NCBI GenBank assembly: GCA_964035575.1
Contig: OZ037886.1
Span: 124,001-188,000 of the forward strand
Length of the DNA: 64,000 nt
DNA from: Rhynchopus sp. YZ270_cl-10
Taxonomy: Eukaryota; Euglenozoa; Diplonemea; Diplonemida; Diplonemidae
Direction: 5' to 3'
Every line of letters starts with the position of its first letter. The first letter of the stretch is position 1. Below the pieces are notes generated by a model. The model was not told the DNA's origin. It saw nothing but the letters and a program-made list of their open reading frames with translations, and ran no database searches. The position numbers and the translations under genes were made by a program. Positions 28,274-38,126 of this stretch are shown here, piece by piece.

Positions 28274-29926
28274 CTATGCCGTTGAATCCAACGCGCGTCT
28301 GGTCAGCCTTTCGCAGTGCGCACGGAGACAGAGCCTGCAGGTACACGCTGTGGAGAAGAGGTGCCCACCAGCTAGGCGCACGGGGGGCGGCGAGAAGCCT
28401 CTCTTAGGCTTCTCCACAACACTCACACTCTGCCGAACCTCCACATACGGGGTGAGGGACGCCGCCTCACCACGAGACGGTGACGGGGACGGTGACGGTG
28501 ACCCACACCTCGGACACGACCCCCTCTCCTCTCTCTCCTCGAAAGGACGAAGCACACCCTCCAAGGCAGGCGGCGGCACTGCACTCCGTGCAGGCGACAG
28601 ACGTCTATGGTGGCCACTGCTTGACACTGCCTTCTGCTTCTCCACTATCGCGTCTCCATCACGCGTATGTATCACACGAACCAACCTCCCCAGCGGCCTG
28701 CGTCTCACCTCCATGGGGCTGCCGGGAGGGGTCACAGGAGGGGGCACCTCTGGCACCGCGTCGCTCACAGAGGCTTCGTAGAGCTCTGGGTTGGACTCGG
28801 TTTGTGTGCGCGAATCTAAGGTGTGGTGAGAGGCCGGGAGTGCCTGCTCGAGGAGACTCCTGCAAGAGTCGCCACCCCAGCCAGACCCCGCAGCCAGCAT
28901 AGGGGTGGCAGAGGCCGGTGTAACCACCCCGCCTACTGTGGTGTCGGTGCGGGAAGAACGCAGGGAGGTCAGACTCAGCTTTTTCATCAGTCGTCCAACA
29001 ATGCTGGTCCGCCGTTTGGTCTTGGTGACCTGGTGAAACGGTACCGATCCAGAGCCTTCCGAAAGTGTGGACTGTGCTGTCAAAAGAGTGATCCCCTTAG
29101 TCGCAAGAATCTCTTCTGCACGCTGCATTGCCGTCGCAGTCAGCTCGTCGCTCAAAGCGCGGACAAGGTTGCCGTGGTGGAACGCAGCGTGGCGTTGCTG
29201 GAAATGCCGCTGTGTGGCGTCCCATTGTTCCTGATCTGCGACTCCTGAGAGTGCGGTGTGTACGTTTGCTTCTGTCGCGTTGAAGCCGTTCATCGCAGAA
29301 TACAGAAGGTCTGCTCGGGCTGCAGTGTCCATTTCTGCCCCCTTTTGTGAAATCGTATCGACGGAGGATGCCTGGGAGGTGACCGTGCTGTCTAAGTAGA
29401 TACCGCGTTGTGCCAGCATCCCGGTCACCTTTTTCAACTCCCGCCGCGACAGATCGCCACGCAGTGCGGCCACCAAATCGCCACCACAAAAGTCTGCATG
29501 CTCCTGTCGAAAATGCGCCTTCACCCAATCCCATTCGCTCTGCCGCCGGATATCAGTGATAACCGAGTAAATCGCGTCTTCATCAGTCCCCACCCCTTTC
29601 ATCGCAGTGTACAGCCGGGTTGTGAGGGATTTGAGATCGTTGTGGCCTTCTAGGGAAATCTTCTTCGCGGAGAGGGTGCTGTGCACAACGTGGAGGTCGT
29701 GCGGCTGCAGGGTTCCGGTCAGTGCGCGGGGGAGGTTGCCGTCGTAGTACTCAGGGTGGCGCTGTGCAAACTGAGTCGCGACCTCATCCCATTCCCTTTG
29801 TGTTGCGATGCCCTCCACCTCACGGAAGACAGCAGACTCTGCCCTGCCACCGTTCATCGCGTCGTAGAGACGTTCGGCACGCCCCCTGCAGGTGGCCGTG
29901 GTGTGTCCATCCTCGCTGTCTGCCAT
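28274..29926 (-). CDS. Annexin-like repeat protein
   Basis: The 550-residue protein has three annexin-like repeats at about residues 15-90, 97-178 and 201-281. The second is the clearest (LYTAMKGVGTDEDAIYSVI, ending LVAALRGDLSRRELKKV). Each has the pattern (Y/F)xAMxG, EWDxxxxxFxxxH and GxLxxAL. The GxGTDE loop needed for type II calcium binding is intact only in repeat 2. Residues 290-550 are Ser/Pro/Arg-rich and unstructured, with a basic segment TSIVGRLMKKLSLTSLRSSR. Classical annexins have four repeats and bind acidic phospholipids with calcium; here one repeat is missing and a tail is added. A CCCTCTCAG acceptor lies about 45 nt upstream. Confidence 0.75.
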   Translation of the reverse strand: MADSEDGHTTATCRGRAERLYDAMNGGRAESAVFREVEGIATQREWDEVATQFAQRHPEYYDGNLPRALTGTLQPHDLHVVHSTLSAKKISLEGHNDLKSLTTRLYTAMKGVGTDEDAIYSVITDIRRQSEWDWVKAHFRQEHADFCGGDLVAALRGDLSRRELKKVTGMLAQRGIYLDSTVTSQASSVDTISQKGAEMDTAARADLLYSAMNGFNATEANVHTALSGVADQEQWDATQRHFQQRHAAFHHGNLVRALSDELTATAMQRAEEILATKGITLLTAQSTLSEGSGSVPFHQVTKTKRRTSIVGRLMKKLSLTSLRSSRTDTTVGGVVTPASATPMLAAGSGWGGDSCRSLLEQALPASHHTLDSRTQTESNPELYEASVSDAVPEVPPPVTPPGSPMEVRRRPLGRLVRVIHTRDGDAIVEKQKAVSSSGHHRRLSPARSAVPPPALEGVLRPFEEREERGSCPRCGSPSPSPSPSRGEAASLTPYVEVRQSVSVVEKPKRGFSPPPVRLAGGHLFSTACTCRLCLRAHCERLTRRALDSTA

Positions 29927-30483
29927 TGGTTAGTGTTATTCCATGTGTGTCGTGTGTTGTGTAGCTGGCCTGAGAGGGGGGGGGAGGTGAAGGTGAAGTG
30001 TAGAGTGAAGAACGGCAAGGGTTAGAAGATGAACCTAAGTGCCTCTCTGTGCTTAGCTGATTGAGAGGAGAAAGTGCATCTCAGTCACCTTGATTGGTTG
30101 TATGGTTGTGAGGAATCAAGTGGGGGGTGTGGGTGAACTAAAAAGTTCATGTGGGGGTAATGGGAACGGGGGGGTGTGGGTTTCTGGATTGCCAGAATGG
30201 GGTGGTGCGGAGGCTGGTTGGGAATGCTAAAGTGGTAAATGCGGGGGGCTTTTTTTTTCGTTTGGATTTTTTGCTCGTATCGACAGCTAGCTGATCATGC
30301 TAGGAGAGAGTTGAAAAAAAGGTATCAAAAAAAAAAAAAAAGAAGACAAAAATAAAAAGGTAGAAACTAATAGACAAAAAGGAAAACGGCAAAAAGAAAA
30401 AAGGAAGAAAGACAAACCCCGAAAACCTGTAGGCTCGTCTTGCACCGAGGGCAAAACAAGAGTGTTTTTCGGCCAGTTCGGGC
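29927..30483. other. Intergenic region
   Basis: It holds an SR2 copy (30028), G-rich sequence and A/T runs. No gene is seen. Confidence 0.6.
30028..30060 (+). repeat. SR2 hairpin repeat
   Basis: GATGAACCTAAGTGCCTCTC then TGTGCTTAGC keeps the CTAAG/CTTAG stem with a loop longer by two bases. It lies about 100 bp upstream of the annexin-like gene. Confidence 0.65.
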
Positions 30484-31314
30484 CTACTTCCTGTAACGCC
30501 AGAAACGCACAACGTTGTGCCTCTTCCACACGGCGCGTGCGGAGGGACGGAACTGGTTGGCCTTGTGTCCCTTGTGGCGGAGACCACGGTGCTTGCGTCC
30601 AGCGCTGGTCAGACCACGGGCCTCACGGCGCTTGTGGGTTGCCTGTTGTGTGGCGGTGGTTAAGAATTAAGAGGTGGGTGGTGAGGGGAGAAGTGATGGT
30701 GAGGGGGGAGAGTGGGTGTGTGACATACGCCAACGATCCAGTTGATGCGGGGGTCCCTGCGGATGGTCGCGTGGGAGGGGTCAACGCAGACCACCTCGTA
30801 CCACTTGAAGGTACCGTCGGAGTTCACCCAGTACGAGTTCAGCACACGGAGGTTTCCGAGGGCACGTCCAACCTTCTCCTCAGCAATGGACTGGATGTTC
30901 TTCTTGTTCTTCAGCTGGTTCACACCCGCGGTCTTCGGCTTACCGTAGCAGATACCACGGTGAGCAGGCCTCTTGCGTCCTCCACGGCGGACCTGTGGGG
31001 AGGGGGAATGCAGAAGAGAAAAACACACATTAATTTTTGCTTGCATGGCGACTACTCCGCAAGGAGCAACCAGGACGGAGCAACGTGAAAGAAAACAAAA
31101 CCAACACAAAGGTACATACACGGATACGCATCACGACGTAACCGGTCTTGCGCTTGTATCCCATACGGCGGGCCTTCTCCGGGCGGGTCGGGTGGGGCAC
31201 ACGGATCATGCGGTTCTGGTGGCGGTACTCCCAGCAACGCACACGCTGGAGGAAACGAAGCACATCGGACTGCTTCTTCTTCCACAGCTCGTTCATGTAG
31301 GTGTAGGCTCCCAT
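30484..31314 (-). CDS. RPL15: Ribosomal protein eL15, copy A
   Basis: Exons are 31314-31120, 30992-30729 and 30642-30484, 205 residues, as expected for eL15 (about 204). Landmarks: [73 protein letters not shown] and [20 protein letters not shown]. eL15 is a core protein of the large cytosolic ribosomal subunit that binds 28S rRNA. Introns are 127 and 86 bp, both GTATGT...CAG. A CATCTCCAG acceptor lies 17 nt upstream of the start. Copy B lies directly upstream in transcription order and is nearly identical in the exons. Confidence 0.97.
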
Positions 31315-31472
31315 TTTAAGATATGTTCCTGGAGATGGATGTGTGTTTGTGTTCCTCCCTAAAAGCGTGTAACAATTCGACATAAAAAATGCGTTCTTTT
31401 TTTGATCACCCTAAAAGCAACCCCAACAACAACGATAAAAGAAAGTCAACGCAGCCCACAACGGACCTACGT

Positions 31473-32213
31473 CTACTTCCTGTAACGCCAGAAGCGCACA
31501 ACGTTGTGCCTCTTCCACACGGCGCGTGCGGAGGGACGGAACTGGTTGGCCTTGTGTCCCTTGTGGCGGAGACCACGGTGCTTGCGTCCAGCGCTGGTCA
31601 GACCACGGGCCTCACGGCGCTTGTGGGTTGCCTGTTGTGTGGCGGTGGTTACGAAGGGTGGTGAGGGGGAAAGTGATGCTGAGGGGGAGAGTGGGTGTGT
31701 GACATACGCCAACGATCCAGTTGATGCGGGGGTCCCTGCGGATGGTCGCGTGGGAGGGGTCAACGCAGACCACCTCGTACCACTTGAAGGTACCGTCGGA
31801 GTTCACCCAGTACGAGTTCAGCACACGGAGGTTTCCGAGGGCACGTCCAACCTTCTCCTCAGCAATGGACTGGATGTTCTTCTTGTTCTTCAGCTGGTTC
31901 ACACCCGCGGTCTTCGGCTTACCGTAGCAGATACCACGGTGAGCAGGCCTCTTGCGTCCTCCACGGCGGACCTGTGGGGAAGGGGAATGCAGAAGAGAAA
32001 AACACAAAATGTACATACACGGATACGCATCACGACGTAACCGGTCTTGCGCTTGTATCCCATACGGCGGGCCTTCTCCGGGCGGGTCGGGTGGGGCACA
32101 CGGATCATGCGGTTCTGGTGGCGGTACTCCCAGCAACGCACACGCTGGAGGAAACGAAGCACATCGGACTGCTTCTTCTTCCACAGCTCGTTCATGTAGG
32201 TGTAGGCTCCCAT
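31473..32213 (-). CDS. RPL15: Ribosomal protein eL15, copy B
   Basis: Exons are 32213-32019, 31971-31708 and 31631-31473, encoding what appears to be the same 205-residue protein as copy A. By eye the exons differ at only a few silent sites. The introns differ: intron 1 is 47 bp here against 127 bp in copy A, and intron 2 is 76 bp against 86 bp. The acceptor CACTCCAG lies 16 nt before the start codon. The tandem duplication is recent or kept alike by gene conversion. Confidence 0.97.
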
Positions 32214-32429
32214 CTTGAGGTCTTTTTCCTGGAGTGGTGAAAATAATTACTGTGTACACCCACCGCCCACCACACATACAAAAAATCTACACCCCCCACA
32301 CTTTTATTTGAATCCATTCTTGATCCCCGCTTTTTTCCACCACTTTGCGCCTTGAGTGACGCATTATTATTAAAAAGGGAACCCACTCTTCACCTCACAC
32401 CCCATCAACCCAACCCACCCCACCCCACC

Positions 32430-35400
32430 TCACCGCCCATAACCGTTTGGGTACTGCCCTGGCGAGTACCCTGGGTACCCGGGGTAGGCTGGGAGCTGTG
32501 GCGCTGCGGGCTGCTGTGGGTACCCAGGGTAGGCTGGGTAGCCCTGTGGGGGTTGCTGGTAGCCGTAGGGTGCGGGGCTGTACTGCTGGGGTTGCTGGGG
32601 TTGCTGTGGGTAGCCTGGGACTGGTGCTGCAGGTGCTGCCTGGGGCACATAGAGCGAAGGCTGCTGAACGGGCTGAACGGGTTGAACAGGTTGGGGTGCC
32701 GCTTTGGTCGCAACTGGTGTAGGGGCTGCGTACCCAGGGAATGGCGGCAAGGTGGTCGTGGTCGGCTGTACCGGCACAGCATTGCCCTGCGCCACCTTGG
32801 CAGCGACCGTGGTGTTGTCCGGTATGGCCCCCTCCTCCGCCCAGCCGTCCATCTCCTTGACACGCTTGTCGCGTTGCTTCTTCATGGACTCGATGTCCGA
32901 CGCAGTGCGGTCCTCCTCCTCACGGTTGATGCGTTTGTACTTCCGTTGTGCGTCTTCACGGAGGCGGATGAGGCCCTGGTCGCGTTTGGTGCGCTCTGCG
33001 GAGGTTAGCAGCTTGCGTTCTTGTTGCTTTGCCTGGCGTGCAAGCACTGCGGCACGTGTCGCGGCTGTCTCCTCCATATGACGTGCCTCAGCCTCCCTCT
33101 GCTTCGCATAGGCAAGCCTCGCGGTGTCCTGCTCCATCTCCCACTGCGCTGTTGCCTGCTGCCCGATGCCCTCCAACAGCGTTTCGTCCTCACGCTTCAA
33201 CTTCTCCGCCTCCTCATCCAACTCCAACCCACGGAAGTTGAACACCGCATGCTGCTTACGCACATCCAACCTCACCACAAAGTGGTACGACGTGCTGTCA
33301 CTTCCATCGTTGATCACACCTACAATGGTACCACTGTCGTTCATATTCACTGCCTCGTCATACCATCCCTTCACGTCGGGGAAATGCCTCTGGTACCCAC
33401 CACTGGGCATATGGTGCTGCGGTGCTGCAACGAGGACCTTTTGTCCGCGTTGGTAGGGCTGCATCTTGAAGACATCTTTGGTTGCGAGCATCCATCTGCT
33501 GCTGCATCCGTGGCCGATGTTGCGGAGGAGGAAGACGTTTACGTTGGACCCGTCGACGTGCTTGATGCGTGCTTCGACGAGAAAGAGCTCACCCTTCGTG
33601 GGAGGTGACTCAGGTGCATAGAAGTTGCCTGCACCTCTGCTCTGCACTTCAGGCACCTCGGCAAAAGGCGTCGCGTCGAAGATGCCTGTGGTAGCGCAGT
33701 CATCCTTCGCATATGGGCGCCACTGTCCAATCTCCAGCTCAGGTGCCGCGCTAGAAGTGATCAGCAGCACATCCTTCGAAGCAGACTGCAGTTCCGACAC
33801 AACGTTGAAAAGCTCGAGACCACGGCCAATGCAGATGAAGTGTTCTTTTCCCTGCGACTCCACAAGGTACACCAGGGTGCCCACATCGTCGGGGTGGTTG
33901 GTGCGGGCGCGGACCGTTCCTTGCTTGCCTTTCTCGACCGGGGCGGTGGTGTAGCTCCTGTCGCCGAAGGTGTCTTGGTAGCGTGCACGGTCCTCCACAC
34001 AGGACACCTCGGACACCCAGACACGTTGGCCCTCCACGAAGACGCCCTTCTTAGCAGCCTCGACCTGCTCCATGCGGAGTTGGAACGACTCACGCTCCTT
34101 GGCGGCGCGTGTTGCCTCGCGTTGTGTCATCTCCTTGTCGCGGATGCTCTTCCAGATTGCGTGGTACAGAGTATGGCAGTGTGGACACGCCCCAGCCAGC
34201 TCTTCATTCGCCCTAAACCCTCCAGGGCATTCTGCAGAAGGAATGCGATGGCAGCACTTCACCTTTCTGTCAGCACCGCAGGTGGGGCACATGATGGGGC
34301 ATTCTACCTCGCAGGTGGGGTTTGAGGTGGCACCGCAGTTGACTGTTTCGGTGTGCGCGACAGAAGCGTACTTCACCTTGAGGAGCACACTGTCCCACCC
34401 GCTGACCTGCTCATGAGAGCAGGCCCGTTCAATGGTTTTGGACTGCCCGCAGTCGGCAGGTTCGTTGCACTGTGCGATGTTCACGTGTCCACAACGTAGC
34501 CTTGTTGCGTTAGGGTATGTACACACGGAGTGGTCACCACTATGGCACGGCTTGGTGCACACATGAGTCTCCTCCCCGCAACCTTCAAACCTCGACAAAC
34601 AGGGGTACGGACAGAACTCAAAGGGAAACCCTTCGCCTTGCTCAGCCTCTTCCCTGATATTGGGATGCCGCGGGCAGCACACCGGAAGCACACAGCCAAC
34701 CCGAGAGTCAATCACTGTCGTCGTCGCGGAGACGGTAAACGGCGTCTTCTGGAGAGCCTCTACGATAGCACGACACCCTGTAGTCCAGGACGAGGCACCA
34801 GAGGTGGTCACATCACGCACAAAGCGGGTTGTGGCCGTGAAAATGACGTCCGCCTTCTCTGCGGCAGCGTTGTCCAGAAGGTGCGCAAGCCCTGCCTCCG
34901 AGACTGGTTGGGAAAGCATGTTTTTGCAACTCACCACCAAAGACTTAAAGTTGCGCTGTGCCAGCGGTATCGACGCAAGCAGCTCCACAGGAACAGCCCT
35001 CGCAACCGGGCACGCCTTGAAAACATTCCCGACTACCTGCCTCTGCTCTTCGGTGTTGACGGCGACAACAAGCTCTGAGGGGGAGACATTCTTCAGGAGA
35101 TGCAAGGCAAGGGAGTGCATCATCTCAGCCTCCTTCGGCGAGCTGTTCGACACCGCCTTCTGCCCAGGCACCGTATCCTCCACGTAGCACCACAGATAGC
35201 TCCCCGCCTGCAGACCGTGCGCGATGGCACGCTCCGGCACCTCCGCCTTCAGCACTGCCTCGATCGCATCGGGGATTGGCACTACAACCTTACGTGCCTT
35301 CGCGAGCACCCCTGCGGCACGGGAAGGAGTGGTGGGTACAGCATTGGCCACATGCCCTCCTCTGCCTCGCGGTACCTGTGGAAGAAGAAAAAGGTGGAGT

Positions 35401-36944
35401 GAAAGGTTGAAAGGAGGGAGGGAGAGGAGGAGGAGGAGGAGAGGGTATGTGAGCGAAGTGCGACGTGACGGGGACGGGGGGTGGGAGCACAGCAGAGAAT
35501 AAGACTCGGGGACCCGACCGGGACCAGGACCCAGGGACCCGGCTTATTCTCTGCTGTGGTGGGGAGGGGTGGGGTTGAAAAAAATCAGCCAAATAGTTGA
35601 ACAAGAGTGAATCGTCAAAAAAACAGTGTTTTCAGGCAACTGATTAATCATTTGATCATCATCTAGTCTATTCTGCGAAGGGGTCAATCTGAACCTCAAT
35701 TTTTTTTTGATAGAACGCACCTCACATTTCCGGCAACGAACTAAATTATGAGGATGGGGCAGGGGAGGAGGGGAGGAGGGGGAAAAGGCTGTGCTAGGTT
35801 GTGGTCAGATGGAATAATTGAACAAGAGTGATTAGTTTTCGTCAAGAACAGCGTTTCAGGCAACTGATTAATCATTTGGTCATCACGAGGGGTATCGAGG
35901 GGGTGCCTTGCCAGCTTCTTTTATTTTTTTCGCGGAAAGTCAGACAAATTTGAACAAGAGTGAAGTTATCGTCAAGAACAGCGTTCGGTCAACTGATTAA
36001 TATTTGGTCATCACATTGTTTTATGTCTGCTGTGATGTAAACACAACGGACTGAGGGAAAGTGAACTGGGGGAGAGGGAAAAAGTCAGACAGAATTTGAA
36101 CAAGAGTAAGGTTTTCGTCAAAAAAAAAAGCGTTTTTTCAGGCAACTGATTAATACTTTTGTCATCATCGAGAAGGGGATGGCTTCGTCGTTCCAGCACT
36201 CCGTACCCCTGCTACCTTTACCTGAGAAAAAAAGTCCCAAGAAAAATAGGGACAGAAAAAAAAACAGTTTTTGGGGTCAGAAAATATATTGAACAAGAGT
36301 GATTAGTTATCGTCACAACAGCATTCAGGCAACTGATTAATCATTTGGTCATCATTTTTTTCTCCCGAAGAGAGCGGCTTTTAAAAAAAACACAAAACAC
36401 CCGCCCGATAAATTGTTGGAGTAGTGTAGTTGCCTCGGTTGTGTTGACACAGTTTTGTGCAGTCTCCATTTTCGTTGTTGTTGTTGTTGTTTTTTTTTTT
36501 TTTTTTGCGGAAATATGTAGTGGGCCAAAATTCAAAAGGCTCGGCCCCGGACATCGCACATACATTGGCTGCCGCTCGCTTCCGGTCTCGGCAAACATTT
36601 TTTCGTTTGTCGGGAAGTGAAAAAAAAAGGGGGCGTTTTTATTTGCCAGCGGAACTCTGCAGTGATGAACAGGGGGGGAAAAAAAGGGAGTTTAAGAAGA
36701 ACAATAGAGGGGGGAAGAGGGGGAGAAAGAGCTAATCATGGGGGGAGAGAATAAGAATAAAATGCTAAGATGAACCGAGGTCTCATGACCAGGCACCTTT
36801 TAGACAGAGGCAAAAAAGGGGATTTAAAAAGACAGTAAAGAGACACACCTGAGTTGGATACGGAGAACTCCCTGTTGGCTGCACGCCACTCTGTGGCACT
36901 ACACGTGCCTGCTGTGCGTTCATTCCTGGCGGACGGTGCAGCAT
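32430..36944 (-). CDS. NFX1/ZNFX1-type zinc-finger protein with degenerate helicase half
   Basis: Exon 1 is 36944-36849 and exon 2 is 35375-32430, giving 1013 residues. The 1473 bp intron (GTGTGT to CCACAG) joins SSPYPTQ to VPRGRGGH in phase. Residues 90-225 resemble the second RecA domain of UPF1-type helicases (SSPKEAEMMHSLALHLL, SELVVAVNTEEQRQVV, a degenerate ADVIFTATTRF), with no Walker A domain before it, so it should not hydrolyse ATP. Residues 260-420 are Cys/His-rich in NFX1 style: LPVCCPRHP, CPYPCLSRFEGCG, CHSGDHSVC, CEVECPIMCPTCG. A charged coiled coil lies near 770-900, then a Pro/Gln/Tyr-rich tail with PGYPQQP-type repeats. It is probably an RNA-binding or granule protein. The start is uncertain: CCGCCAG just before MNAQQARVV could be the leader acceptor. 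The intron holds five snoRNA-like units. Confidence 0.82.
35489..35557. repeat. Short foldback in zinc-finger intron
   Basis: ACAGCAGAGAATAAG (35489-35503) is the exact reverse complement of 35543-35557. The loop is rich in GGGACC repeats. Confidence 0.75.
35585..35662 (-). ncRNA. Box C/D snoRNA-like unit 1
   Basis: Read in host sense: box C ATGATGA (35662-35656), D' CTGA in GTTGCCTGAA, C' TGACGA, box D CTGA (35588-35585); 78 nt. The guide before D' (AAATGATTAATCAGTTGC) is shared with the other units; the guide before D ends TTCAACTATTTGG and is unit-specific. No terminal stem is seen. Confidence 0.65.
35805..35886 (-). ncRNA. Box C/D snoRNA-like unit 2
   Basis: Box C GTGATGA (35886-35880), D' CTGA, C' TGACGA, box D CTGA (35808-35805); 82 nt. 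Sequence before box D ends TTCAATTATTCCAT. Confidence 0.65.
35940..36014 (-). ncRNA. Box C/D snoRNA-like unit 3
   Basis: Box C GTGATGA (36014-36008), D' degenerate (CCGA), C' TGACGA, box D CTGA (35943-35940); 75 nt. Sequence before box D ends TTCAAATTTGT. Confidence 0.6.
36085..36168 (-). ncRNA. Box C/D snoRNA-like unit 4
   Basis: Box C ATGATGA (36168-36162), D' CTGA, C' TGACGA after a run of ten T, box D CTGA (36088-36085); 84 nt. Sequence before box D ends TTCAAATTCTGT. Confidence 0.62.
36277..36355 (-). ncRNA. Box C/D snoRNA-like unit 5
   Basis: Box C ATGATGA (36355-36349), D' CTGA, C' TGACGA, box D CTGA (36280-36277); 79 nt. Sequence before box D ends TTCAATATATTTT. Confidence 0.65.
36407..36471 (+). 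repeat. SR5 repeat in zinc-finger intron
   Basis: GATAAATTGTTGGAGTAGTG, TAGTTGCCTCGG and a final CTCCA repeat the nested hairpin of the copy at 781. Confidence 0.7.
36769..36800 (+). repeat. SR2-like repeat, diverged
   Basis: GATGAACCGAGGTCTCATGA then CCAGGCACCTTT keeps the outer motifs but not the CTAAGC stem. Confidence 0.4.
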
Positions 36945-37293
36945 TGTGTCGGTTTGTGTTGAAAAAAAAAAAAAGATGTACAATAAAAACCCCCTAAACC
37001 CCAGTAAACGGAAAAAAAAAAGGTAGCTTCCCTGTTGTGTATGTGGTTTTGTTGTGGAGAAAAAAAAAGTCGTTGAAAAAAAAAATCAATGAAATTAGAA
37101 CCGCGTTTTTTCCCGTAGGTCTGTTTGCTAAAAAAACAGCTTCTGCGCTTTTGATAAAACGAAGATGGGGAGGGGGGAAATGAACAGATTCGGTTGAGTG
37201 GGTGATTCAAGAGCTTGCCAAGGATGGGGAAAAAGGAAAAAAAAAAAGCTTTTCGCATCAAAAAAAGTAATGGATGAGAGCAAAAAGAAAAAA

Positions 37294-37332
37294 ACAAATT
37301 CATATACTTTCAAATAAAATTTGAAAGCATTT
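37294..37332 (+). repeat. SR9 repeat, 9 bp hairpin
   Basis: CAAATTCATATACTTTCAAA then TAAAATTTGAAAGCATT contains the perfect hairpin CTTTCAAAT-AAA-ATTTGAAAG. The identical unit is at 51786-51824. Confidence 0.7.
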
Positions 37333-37525
37333 GTGGAGAAAAAAAAAATAGTTTCCTATACTTTCAAAATCAGAGAGAAAGTATGATTCATCCAATCTTT
37401 CTATGAAAAAAAAATACCAAAAAAATGGAGAATATTTGGTTGCCATCTCCGTTCTTGTTTGCAATTTTTGAGGGGGTTTTTTGGTTGAAACAAAAAATCG
37501 TGTGGAATAGTGTAGGAGACCTTAC

Positions 37526-37561
37526 CATCTTCTCAGTGCGACGTACGGAGTTCAGAGAGAA
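37526..37561 (-). other. Possible orphan 36-nt exon
   Basis: A 36-nt open segment encoding FSLNSVRRTEKM lies between a good acceptor (CCCCTCTAG) and a donor (GTAAGG) on the minus strand. It could be an untranslated or short coding 5' exon of the zinc-finger gene, but no joined frame is evident. Confidence 0.3.
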
Positions 37562-37688
37562 CTAGAGGGGAAGATATGATTAGGATAACATATTTTCAAT
37601 CGAAATATGGAGCTTTTTTTTTTTGTCCACCAACGTCTCCTCTAAGCCTCTAAACTCGGAAGAAGAAAAAAAATCGGTCCAAAAAAGT

Positions 37689-37786
37689 TGACTTAAAAAT
37701 ACAGCCCTCTCGTGAACAGTGTACCGGGGGGGTGGCAACCCCAACCATGCAGGCCTACATCCATTCGAGGTTAACATCTGATATGC
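37689..37786 (+). repeat. SR1 repeat, long copy
   Basis: The diverged head CTTAAAAATACAGCCCTCTC is followed by GTGTACCGGGGGGGTGG and AACCATGCAGGCCTACATCC, ending CATCTGATATG as in the copy at 43847. Confidence 0.75.
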
Positions 37787-38126
37787 TCGACTCCCGCTTC
37801 CTCTCATCAGTCAGATGAACGGTTCATTGTACAGGGTAATTAGTCCTGTGTGATGTAGGGTCCGGTTGGGTTGGGTTGGGCACAAAAAAATACAAAAAAA
37901 ATAGAAATTAAGAAGCGCAAGGCCTCTGTGGACAGCAGCGACACACACACACACACACCGATTCTCGGCTTTTTTGGTTATCGAACAGCGAAGGAATAGC
38001 AGTTGCAGGACACTCAGGATTTGGCCCCTAAAAAAAAAAACAAACGAACGCTCGAAGTATCCGAACAAAAGGAACACAAAAAAAAAAAAAAAAGAAATTT
38101 TGTTTTATTTTATACGATACATCTTA

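Larger units (their letters stand above)
35376..36848 (-). other. Large intron of the zinc-finger gene
   Basis: At 1473 bp it is about ten times the usual intron here. From 3' to 5' of the host it carries a foldback (35489-35557), five box C/D snoRNA-like units (35585-36355) and an SR5 repeat (36407-36471). The last 350 bp toward exon 1 is A/G-rich with an SR2 relative at 36769. Confidence 0.75.

Noticed and set aside
35585-36355. CRISPR-like array
   Set aside because: Spacing is irregular, units are 75-84 nt with box motifs, and the setting is a eukaryotic intron.
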